Shown here: positions 1-12,100 of the stretch, one piece after another | Numbering within the stretch: position 1 is the first letter of the stretch | How the letters are laid out: each line of letters begins with the position of its first letter | The notes under the pieces: model-generated | Databases searched by the model: none | What the model was told of the DNA's origin: nothing | What the model saw: only the letters and a program-made list of their open reading frames with translations | DNA from: Pyrrhosoma nymphula | Taxonomy: Eukaryota > Arthropoda > Insecta > Odonata > Coenagrionidae | DNA length: 64,000 nucleotides | Reading direction: 5' to 3' | Assembly: GCA_963573305.1 (NCBI GenBank) | Contig: OY754339.1 | Coordinates: forward strand, 72,959,376-73,023,375 | Made by a program: the position numbers and the translations under genes

Positions 1-177
1 CTCCTTGTGTCGTTTCCACTTGCATCTTAAATTTCTGCCCAAAGTTACGTCCCATAGGCTTGGATTGAGGAAAAGGAAACGGGCTGAAAGCCCACAAAGC
101 ACTGAACCCCAAGTTACAGAGGAATGGGTCGACGAAGAGCGCTTGGAACTCTGGGAAATTAAGCAATATGGAGAAAG
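1..177 (+). CDS. E(bx): E(bx) exon 1 of window (left end outside)
   Basis: The frame opens at base 2 and runs to a GTAATA donor at 178, ending in phase 2. It encodes a Phe/His-rich start (CRFHLHLKFLP), a basic stretch (LRKRKRAESP) and then the conserved acidic/aromatic block EEWVDEERLELWEIKQYGE. That last block is the strongest family match in this exon; BPTF proteins carry a similar ELWEI segment. The start of the exon, or its acceptor, lies to the left of the window. Confidence 0.85.
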
Positions 178-3100
178 GTAATATTGGCTTGAAGAACTTG
201 ACTCCTTTGCCTCAATTTTCATTAACATTCAAATTAAATCAGATCAGAATTTAAATATGATCAGATTTTTTATTATTTTATGAAACTGAATTATTTCATT
301 TAATAGTTTGAATGCTTGATTCTCAGCACTGAAGTGACTCCTTCATTAAAGTAACATAAATATACTTTTGATGGCCTAATTGTTCTTGTTGCTGGAATAC
401 TCTCCTATTTACAGTTGTACTGGCTTTCACTAATCCTGATAACTAGTTATCAGAAGTTGTATTTCAAGTGCCTGTGGCTTCATAAATGTGTTGCTTAATG
501 TGGTTAAACAGATTTTTATATCCATCAAATAGTGTTCCTTTTTATTATTTTCCGGATAGTTTTGCCTCACTATTGCACTGTTGATTCCATAGTATTTATA
601 CACTAATGCCAGCTATTTTTGTTTTAGTTTATGTTACCACTGCCTGGCTTAATTGCAAACATAAGAAAGAAATTATATTTCTAGTTACATTACTGGTGAA
701 ATTGCTGCACCTTTTTTAGCTGTTGTATAGTTGATGTTGGTATATTTTTATTTTATTAGTTTTAATAACTTGACTCATAGTTATTTGATGATATGGTTCT
801 TTTCATGTAACTGAGTAATGAGTAGTGGTTGCATCCGTCACGAGGTGTTTCGTGTTTGCATCCAATTTTTATACTGGGCAATTCAGTTGATTAAAATAGG
901 ACCCAAGCCCTGCATTGCAAAAAAAAATTCCGAGGATTTTTCTTTAGTTTTGCTCGGTTGAATTTGTCTTAAAAATTCACTACACCCCTTCATATTGTGA
1001 ACTTAATCGAAGTTAGGGACACTCATACTGGGAATTTTGCTTTAAAACCCTTACTTGTTAGGTAGCATGAATTATAATTAGCATATGCAAAATTTAAAAT
1101 TATTTTGCCCAAATGCTTCTAGTTAACCAGTAGCCGCTGAAACGGTTAAGTTTGCCAAATAGAAATAAGTGCAGACAAAGTTGGCTACATGATGTAACTG
1201 TTAAAAACTTAGCATTTAACTGATGGCTGTAATGGGGGCGTTTACCATTTTTTTTATTATTTCCGAATCTGGTAGAGTTTGCAAAATAAAAAGATGCATA
1301 TTTTTCCATTTTTCGATCCGTCGCCTAGTTCTTGAGTTATAAGCAACGAAAAACTGATGTTCTTTACCCTTACACTGGAATGGGCATGTTGAGGCTTCTT
1401 ACGTCATCCCTTCAATCAAAATCTGCTGCGCCAGTTGCTGTGTAGGCAGACCTCCCCTCCACAACTCCACCCCCACTCAACTCCCCAAAATAGCCAATGA
1501 GGGGAGGTGGATGACGTAGAAGTGTCAGCGCAGCTAATTCGATGGGCCTCACCTTTTGCATATTTTAATTTTCAATTTATGAGTGAGTGGCCACGGTTAG
1601 AAGATTGATTTTTTCACTAAAATTCTTTTTTTGTTTCCATCTAACGATTTCGTGAATTAAATAGAAATTTTGGTTCAGAGTAAATGCCCCCATTGTCAGT
1701 AGTGTATAAATGCTATGATATTATTTTCATTGCCATTCCCACACTGTTTGGCAGTACCTTTATAAAATGAGCATGCCTCATGCACTCTGATTTTCATAAA
1801 CTGTAAAGTGGAGACGTCCAGCTGCATGATTTGTTTTTGCTTTTTAAATTATAGGGCTTTGGTTATTCCAAAATAACCACTGCATAAACCAGTAACTAAG
1901 CATGTATTGGTGATGTGCTATCACATTAAAACCTGCTTCTGCTTGCACAGGTCTTGTTTTATTTAGAGGACAGACTTGCTTCTCTCAGAAACAGAATCAG
2001 TAGACATTGTTGCGATGCCAAAATTGTGTACTCACTGTGTTGTGTCTGTCCATTAAGCGTGTGATTGCTACCCTCTCCTTCGTCTTTTCGCCCTCATGCT
2101 CTCCCTCCACGTCTTAACCCTTTTGCTCACCGCACCTGCCTGCCTGCCCCCCCCACCTAACTTCTTGACTGGTGCCCCCACCCCCATGCTCTCCCCATCC
2201 CCCACTCCTTGCTCATACCCTGTCCGGTGGTGGCTGTAGGCGGGAGAGGGCTAATGCCCACGTTGTCACCAGGAGTAGAACGGGCAGCCTCGCCCCCAAG
2301 CCGGACCGACTGGATCCAGGGCAGCAAGGAGCCAGTGGCACCGGCAACACTACGACTGGTGTGGTGAGTGCCAAGGCGTCAGCCGAGGAAATCAAGGAGA
2401 GGCTGGAGCAACAGTTGCGCATGCAGCGGGCTGCTCATCAGCAGAGGAGGGCTCTCGAAAGGGGTGAGTAAACTTCATAGAAACTGTAAACTGGGTTGTT
2501 TGTCGTGGAATCCTTGGAACCCCTGGGAAAAAACGATTTGAAAATTTGCATTCTTGATCTCTACAAGAATTCTCCCTGATGTTGGCATTATTTGAGAATT
2601 CCTTTTATTTTAATGGCTCAGAGTATTCCTGAGGTTGTTTAGTATTTTCAGAATCATTATTTTGGTGCCATTTAAAGTTTTTGAAAATTCCAAGAATCCT
2701 CCTTGACTTTAACTTGATTTCTGAATTCTTAATTATCCCCATATTTATCATGACACAAAATTCCTGGGGTATTAAAATCACAATATAGGTCCCTAATAAA
2801 GTTTTTGAGTGGAATACTGTTTCACGTCATATATGTAAATACTAAATTATGTATTACTTTTGTTATAGGTGTTGCACCTGGCACACAGGTCTTCAAAGTC
2901 GTCCCAGGTGGTGTCAGCAGTCAGGGGAAAATAGGTATGAAAAATACATTAGGGAATTTAAACTTTTTATGGGCATAATAATAATGCATTAAAATCAAGG
3001 ACATTTCAACTCTTTTATGGTTTTACTTATCTTCACAACAATGATGATTATGGTTAATGCTCAAAAGTTTATCATATTTAAGGAATTAAATTTTGATAAA

Positions 3101-6100
3101 TTTTAATGCAGGTGTAAATTGCCTCTGTGCTACTGACCTATATTCTCACCAATGTCCATAATTTCAGTCGTTGCAGATGGCTTGAGGACAGTTACTAAAG
3201 TGGCCATACCACCAACTCCTGGTCAGGCTGGGGGATCCACTGGCACCAAAGCACTTCTCGCTGCAGCAACTGGTCAGCAAGGAAGTAAAACACAAGTTGG
3301 CCAGAGAAGGATCTTCGTTGCACGAAGTGAGTGATTGAGAGAATTTATATTTACCTATTAGTATATATATTTACCTATTATAATAATATATATTTACCTA
3401 TTAGTTGTGTCTTATTTACTTATGTACGCTGTAGTTTTGGTATTCGTGTATGCTTCACCGACCGACCCCCGCCGGACGTTTGCCGCTTAGGCTTCATTCA
3501 CATACCCTTTCTGATGCTCCTTGTCTTTGGTTCTCCGAGGGGTCTCTACCACCCTTCCTTTGGTATTTCCCAAAATTCCCCTCCCCTACCCTGACGTCTG
3601 GCGTGTGTCACCGTACTGGGTGGTCACCCAGCAAGACATGCTTGGGCACGGAAGGGCATTGATGTCACTCGGGCGAGAAAGATCACGTGCAAGGGCAATA
3701 AACAGGCGGCCGGAAGTCTTCTGGATTTTCCGACCGTCTGAAGGTCTCTCATCGAACATCCTCTACAATTTTCTGCTAATCTTCTGTTTCTCAGTCTATT
3801 TTTCCTCTTTCCCCAGGTTATTCACCTCTCAGACCCCTCATACTCTTTTCCCCCATCCTAATCTCTTCACTTGTGAAAATGGATTTTTATGATGCTACCT
3901 CTAGGAAAACGGATTATAGAAGGGAAAAGGGACGAAGGTTTTTCTTTCATTTACTGATACTTCGCTTTGGGCAAATATGTTTTGGTTCTCCTGCCATCGG
4001 ACTCTTTCTAGCTGTCGCAAAATTTTAGGAAGTGTTAGTTATTCATCGTATGTACGTTGTAGTGTGCACATCTCGAAGTTTCCCTTGAACTGGTGATATC
4101 ATTTCGTTGCTTCAGAAGTTTATTTTTTCTTTGGTGTATGAATCTTACCGCAGAGTGGATCCAAAAGTAATTCAACCGTTGATGTTTTAGATGAGGAATT
4201 GGAGGATGTTGAACACTCTGGCTCTGAGTCAAGCCTCCCTGAGCACACGAACATTGATTCAGATGTTAGTGATGATGAAAATGTGATGCAACGCGACGAC
4301 AGGGAAATGTTAAATATGTTGCGAATGTTATTTCATCAGCCCCTTTCATTTTTCTATTTCGAATACTGGTGGAAGTGGTGATACATATTTACGAATACAG
4401 CTATACGATGAAGACATCTAAAAGTCGTACGTTCTCAATAGAAACCAAAACAAGTGCACTGTATATGTTCTACCCTAGCCCACATGAGTACGAGAAAAAA
4501 GGAGAGATAGAGATAAATCCCAAACGTGTAATGCCTTCTATTGTCTTGTTTGACGCTTTACTGAGGCCAGAAAACAAACACCCGCTCGAGGACCGATGGC
4601 CCACTAAGCAACCTGGTGCCCGGTTTCATGCACACGCACTTTTTTGCTGAAATTCCACCAATGCAAACATTCCATTTTTAGTTTGAACATTTTCGTTCTA
4701 ATACAAGCAGTATAGTATGAGTGAATTCCATGGCAAATTCTTTGTTTTCGCTTGGTAACATTTGGCAATCAGCAATTGATTCCGGAGAGGAATCAGTGTT
4801 AGACCAGCAGTGATTCCAAGGTTATGGACATTGAAGTTTCCGGCTCCTAGTCTACTCTCTCCAGAGAAACAAGCTCCGAATCTAAAGGCGCAGCAAAACC
4901 TTCGCTGGAAGCAGAGTGGGAGGAAATGCTTTCAACGAATCCTCCTCCGGCGCCACCTAGGTTTATTTTTGAAGGTAATGAAGGTAAGGTTTCTTCGATG
5001 AACTTTGACCTGGTTCCCGACTGTGGTTCCCTTAAATAATTTTTTCAACGATCAAATTGTTGACTTTATAACTTGGGAAACTAATCGCTGCGCCAGTAAC
5101 ACTTTGGGTGAAAAACGGGGCCAAGCAGTGCTAGCGGAAATCAGTGGCGAGCTCAGAAATTTGTGTTTTTTGCCCTTGTAATGCTACAAAGCATAGTGAG
5201 GAAGCCAGATACTGAGTTTTATTGGTCGACGAGACCTAAACTCTCCTCTCCCTTTTTTGGACACACATTGTCATAACGATGATTCGTAAAAATAAGGCAA
5301 TATTTACATTTTGCCTATAATAAAGATTTTGATCCCCAAACACACCCCGACGCCGAACTAAATAAAATATGGCCTATTTGCCAGAAGCTGGAGGAAAAGG
5401 CACTCCATACACCAGAGACGGACGTTACCATCTACGAGAGCCTGCTCTTGTACAAGGGAAGATTGGGGTGGTGGCAGTTCATCCCTATGAAAAGAGCTTC
5501 ATTTGGCAAATATTTGTCCTTTGTGAATCGAGAACTGGATACGTGTGGTCAACGATAATTTACACGGGAAAGGGGACTGTGTAGGATAAAAACTTTGCCC
5601 ATTTACCCATGTCTTCAAAAGTGATGATGACTCTAATGAAGCCATTATTTGGCCTGATATTGCCTGACGACGGATAATTTTTATACATCTCCAGATCTAG
5701 CCGACTTGCTCACTTCACACTCCACTGACTCGTATGGAACACTGAGGAAAGGGATTCCAGCTCTCTTCAATGAGAATCAAGTAAAAGAATTAAAGTTTCT
5801 TGTTTTTTGTCTTAAAATGAATTTTGTTATAACATTTTCAGAGCGAAAGTCTTCATCATGCGGGTTGCCTAACTTCCATGAATGTTTGTACGTTGTTTCT
5901 TGATGTACTACGGACTAAACTTAATAGTTAACATTAACGTTGTCGGCAAAGTGTATGCATTTGTAATATAAACTAAATGTATTCCTCCTTAGATGTCTAA
6001 CAAAGGATTACGGGAAGGAAAGTTATACTGATATGCAGGTGGCCTAATTCTCTTAAGTTAAGGGGCAACAATCAGAAATTATTGAATAAATCATTAGTTA

Positions 6101-9100
6101 TTTGGAATAAAAAATTAATGAAAACATTTTCGGATTTGCCTCCCTTTTAAGCTTCTGAATCTGAAATTAAAAAATTGACTTTTTTTGGCCATTTTTGTAA
6201 AAATAACCCTTCAGGGAAGGGTTTAAAAAATAATTGTACACACATTGAAAATAACCATAATTTCTTTACTCCCAACGCGACGATATCATCAGAAACAATG
6301 AAACGTCAATCACATTAATCAATCGACCACGGCAAGGAGTGCTGCATCATGAAAATGTTTCGTAGATTTCATTTTTATTTCATTGCGCTCAAATTTTTCT
6401 CATTATATTAACAAATACATTTTTTCTTAAAATTATTATTTGCGAAATAAAGCTTTTGGGGTATCCAAACGTGGAAAAGGTTCCATGTTTTTTGGCATTT
6501 CAATGTCCGACACCGCCCTCACCGTCAGGGGCGTCAACAGATTCGCCGGAAAGTACTACAGTAGAACCTTGTAATAAAGTTACTTGATGTAACATAAAAT
6601 TTGATATAAAGTCAGCTGAAGGAAGGAACCAACGAAACCCCTATCTTTCCCAATGTAAAAATGTTGATGTAACATAAAATTTGATGTAAAATTATAACGT
6701 AAAGCCGTTGAGGCACCACCAGACATAGTTATTTCATTATTACGCAAACAGGAATAGTACCCACATCGAGTGTGGATTGCGCTGAAGTAGTGTAGTGCAG
6801 GGAATACCACCCGATTCAAATCTGCGTAAGAGTATTTCTTCAATGAATTTTTAATTAATAGAGAGCACTGAGCCCATTGAATGTGATAAAAGATTTTAAA
6901 ATAACATAATCCTTGGATAAAACTGGTGAAACCTGTTTCAAGGCCGTTTTAGACTTTGAAGATGTTCGTGCATGGTGTTAAGTGATATATTCCATACATT
7001 AAAAATCATGCGAGCAAAATTAGTTCTATTTTTGCTCACATTATCTTGTGAACAGTCACATAATACGACCGCATGACGTCCATATTGACTGTTTTGGTTA
7101 ATTGAAATAAAATTGTTCGTAGCTATATTAGGGATTTAGGGTTTATATCAATGATGTGATTTGTGCTACTTGCTCTTGTCAATTACCCGTTGCTTCAAAT
7201 AATTTAAATAATATACGAAGATGACTGTTTCAAAAGAAATGCTAATGTGATACTTATGTAACCACGGCCCACAAAGTATCCCATTATGGGCTAGAATCAC
7301 ACTACCTATCAAATATAAAGAAGGCAAATCTTGCTTTCCGTCACTGCAGCTAATACCTTTTTTGTGAAAAACTCCCATAAGTGGTGAAAATGATAACATA
7401 ACCCAGTGAAAGTGCAAGGAATGTGCATTTAGGAAATGTAAGAAACATACCCGTGTGTTGGATAGTGAAAGAGAGATAAGCGTTAGAAAACGACTAATAT
7501 TTAAGCAGGGTATTCAGAGGCCGCACTTGGTGAGGCTACCATGGTAGCCTATTGGGACTATGGAAATACCTTGGTGACAGTTACAGAATACTGTTAGGAG
7601 CCTAATAAGCTATTGGTAGCTTCCTTCTAGCTCTTTCTCCAGTAGCTGCCATGATAGAGAATACCGATGGGAGCAAATAGCTTATTAAAGCATCTTTTCG
7701 CCAGAAAGCTCCGTAGCTTCGAGTTAGAGAATAGACCCCCATGAAGCCGTTAAGCTAGACAGATATTCAAATTACACCATGCACAAGGCATATTGCCAGT
7801 ACAGATACGCATTGACAATGCCCTAGGAGAAGTGATTTTTGTTTCATGATTATGGAATCATCTTAAATAATAACACCTTTTATCTTCTAAGTATTTTGAA
7901 CTCAAAAGCCATAATAAATCTTTTAGGCACAGCACAATCTATTACTTCGAGAAAACCCCACAAAATAATAGGTAGGTAAATACTCCAACTGCCGATCATT
8001 GCCATCATGGATGAACTACCTCTATCGTTTTGCAGCTATTGTGGGTGAACGCAAAGAAATGAACTCAAAGTGACAATTCACGCGTGGACAGTCCGTCGTG
8101 CGTACAAATAAGCCGTACAAAATAGCCGTGGAGAAACGCGTGTTTTTCTTCATTTCTCCATCTCAGAGAGGATAGCTCACAAAAAGCGGCTTGGAGGTTG
8201 CTGAAAATCGCTCCATCACTCCACCTGGAACAATTTCACATAGTTTTCAGCAGATCCAAGTTTTGCACGCATCAACTTTTTAATTAGCCCCATCCCCTAA
8301 ATTTTTACGCGGCTGCGTAATGAAACTTGCAGAACGCACATTTTCCTTGTAAAACACCATTTCATCCCCTAATTGTACAAAAGCAGTGCTACGAATTAAA
8401 AATGTCAATTTTTCACATATTTCTTCAATTTTTATATGGACTTCAGGATTCTTTTCCTTTAACCCCTTCCCTGACAAGGACGAGTTAACTCGTCCTAACC
8501 AGGTGTGTCAAATCGCGTCAGGGACGAGTTAACCCGTCCAAGGCCGCTCTTTCGACTTCCTAGCTTCCGAAGACGAATAATCTCGTCCCCTTCGTAGAAA
8601 TTCTATCTCTAGGCAGCAGATGGCGTTTGCGGACACACTGGTTCATTTATAGCCAGTTTTTGAGACGTATTTCGTTGCATTAGCGTATGGAATTGCGTCA
8701 TAATTTTCGTAATTTTTACCTTGGTATTTGGACAATTACACGTGAGATTTAGCGCTCTTGTTTTAGATAAATTTATCTGGTATCGAATTCATACATTTAG
8801 ACGTAAGATCAATGCATGTATACCGCATTCAAATATTATTACATTTACAAAAATATTGTATTTATTTTTGGGTTCATAACGCTAAATATAATTGATTCCG
8901 ACATTCATGGCCATCTCCATCTGACTGGCCGGATGCAAAAATAACAGTCGTGCGATATACACTCGTAACGGTGATACTATGTATTAGGAAAAATAAAAAT
9001 AATCCCTTACCATCGCTTCTAAACAATACATTTCGTACCTACCTACCCGTAAACTGCACCACGGACGTGTGGCAGGGGGTGTTATGCAACCAGCCATATA

Positions 9101-12100
9101 AAAAGCGAATACAGGATAAAGAAATATTCGGATAAAGCTATGACTAGTGAAGCGTGTTTTCGCATGATTAGTCTATATATGTTCATGCTCTAGTAATACA
9201 TTGTGTGGGAGTAGAAAGAATTGTTGAACTTATGCATACCTATTACAGCAAATTTCTCAAATACTTAGCCTTCCTTTCCTGTCCTTCGAATGCGGTGTTG
9301 TAGTAAAATAAAATCTGCCGTGTTGATGTGAAACTCATGATTTCTCAGACTCGTAAGTAACCTTTCAGTCTCTAGTGGCTTCCACTTATGCAACAAACGG
9401 CTTTTATAGGTTGAGATTTAGACGATGATAGTCATCTTATATCCAACCCCCGTAAATGTCATTTTTCGGGGAAAATCAGAAGAAATCTCTTGATTACAGC
9501 ATAACTGGTAGTTCAAAAAATGTTCAGGAAAGTGGCAGTGGCTTGCTTTCCCGTTCATTACATTACGTTCAGGTTTCCTCTCGTGCTCATGTATTACGCT
9601 GCAGCCCTCTTTCTTCCAAGGTCACCCGAGAAAAAAGGGGCAATAGATAAGGTGCGCACCGCCAAGAGTGCATTGTCCGTCTGGGAAGCCCCAGGAAAAT
9701 GGTTGGGCGTGCGGTCGCTTTCCGACCCTGCTTGATGCCTGTCATAATAGGGCCATAATTTCTTCACTCAAGTGGGACAGCGGACCCTTATGAATGGGAA
9801 AGATCTTCTATGGAAAAGAATGCCTTCATCCTCATTGCTTTACGACCTCACGTGCTTGTTTTGAGGTAATCTTTGAAAGCAAAGAATACGCACATAAGGA
9901 AAAGGCATATTTTCCCTCAGACGTGCATTTAGCAAGACTTTGAGCAGGAAGACTCCGCCTTTGTTATTGTTTCCCCTGATTTCCATCTTTCTCGGTACCC
10001 CTCCCTTCTCTCTAAATCTCACCGATTTGTCTTATCCTCTTCGAAAAGGTACTGTATACAAGCTTATGTCAATATCTCCGTGGATATTCCTAGTGTACCC
10101 CTGAAATTCTTTTACCTTTATCAAAGGGTGTCGACATAAAATCATTTCAATTTATCCTAAATTTTCAACGGAGGCATAAGTTAGTTCTTCACTCTCCTCC
10201 TGAGCATTCACGTCTAGTGTCCCTTCTCCATCAGCGTTTCACAGAAATACGTTTTTATGTGATTACATGTCAATAGCAATTTTTGGTTACCTCAGTGTTT
10301 TTTTACTGTTTTGGTTTATTCATTCTGCAACAGAAAGTGAGAGTGAAAGGGTGTTGAGGTGGAAAAAGGAAATTTAGAAACTTCGGGATCTGAATCGAGC
10401 TTCTCCGAGCATACCATATCAGATGCCGATTGCGAAGGTGAGCCTATTGAAATCGACCAATGGAGAGAAATGAAAAGTAGCGAATCTCCCCCTCCTTGCA
10501 CCCGCAAGGTTCAATTTTGAAAGTGCTTCATCACTCAATTTTGAAGTTCAAGAAGATGGTGGTGTACTCCAGTTTTTCAGCTGTTCCTCGGCAATGAATT
10601 CATGTAACTAATTACTGATGAGACAAATTGGTATGCTAATCAGTGTCTTCGTGAAAAACGCTCTGGTTCCAGAGAACAATGGCGTGAAGTGAGTGCTCCT
10701 GAAATACGAGTTTTCTTGGCGCTAATAATGCTGCAGAGCATTGTGAAAAAGCCTGACAAAGAGCATTTTTGGACCACACGGTGGATTCTGTGTACGTCAT
10801 TTTTTTGGGAAACGATGTCAAATCGCCGATTTGCAAAAAAATCTGGAAAAATTTACACTTAAAAAAAATGAGTAATATGTCGCAGAAATACGTTGTGACG
10901 GTTCCCGACTCACCCGCAAGCTGTGGCCAATTAAAAGCCGGGACAAACGTCCACATATGAAATTTAGTTTGAAAAATAATAAGGTCTCGCGAAATTTAAA
11001 AAAAAACGGGGTTGGTGGGCTGGATGATTGGGGTATTAACATAAGAGAGAGAGAAAGGGAAGGTCATGGGGGGATTCGGAATTATTTGGCTCCCGGGTAG
11101 CACTCACCCGAAACTAGGATGCACTGGTCCCAGCCTTCTTCTTTCATCGACCGGTGTGCGGTATTTGTGTCTGCGTAGACCTGAAGAGCAACGATGTACC
11201 GTGCCTGCTCCTGGATCCGAAGCACGAAGAACCTCTCCTCTTCGGGCCACCGGTCACCACTCTCGCCAACACACCTCATTGAGGAACAACCATCGAAGAG
11301 CCCCTTCGCGACACCTACGCGGCCTTTTTATCCTTTTCGGCGCCGGTGTCACATGATTAAAAAAAGGGGGGGGGGAATATGGCGAAAGGCACGCCATAAC
11401 CCGAAACATGGTCAAATGAACCCCCCTCCAAACCACTCACAGCCGATGCACTTAACCGCGCGACGACGTGCTACACTCCGGAGCCAAGGAGTGAGGTGGG
11501 GGAAGGTGACTGGTTAGATAGGGTGTGGTTGGAACGCGAATCAGCGACGGACTCGGGCCGTCACAACGTACTAATCCAAAACTGAATAAAATTTGAAAAA
11601 TCTACCAAATTTTGAACAGGTTATGGAAGGAAGTCATATTTGAATAATAGACTTGACCTCATCGAAAAAAATTATTGAGGAGTACATCCCCAATTTTTGG
11701 CTCCTGACGTGGGTAGGCCACCCGCAACACCTCACCCTCTCCGCCCCTTAGAAATGAACTTTTCTGAGCTGATCCTAGCCACTGATAAGAAGGCAAGCCC
11801 AACACACAAGTGCTTTTTATGTACTAGAAATCGAGATGTGCACGGGAAAATTATTCGAAGGGAAAGCAGATATTTTTGCCCAGATTGTGATGTAACTCTG
11901 TGGTTGTAACGCTCTCTCTCACCATGTTTTAGGACTTACCACACAAAAAAATCTGAAAATAATTAAAATTTGTACTACTCGATTTGAATATATGTTAGGG
12001 TTGTAGAATTTTCAATAAAAATATAGATATTTTGGCTTAAATACTTGTTCTAGCTGAGGTAGAAGTGAATCTCTCTCACTTTAGACAATTTATAACAATA

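Noticed and set aside
3521..3892. 123-codon open frame on +
   Set aside because: Hydrophobic random composition in a C/T-rich intron stretch, no splice-consistent link to E(bx) exons.
11194..11517. 107-codon open frame inside the 672-bp insertion
   Set aside because: Overlapped by minus-strand frames, no transposase or other motif; GC-rich chance frame.
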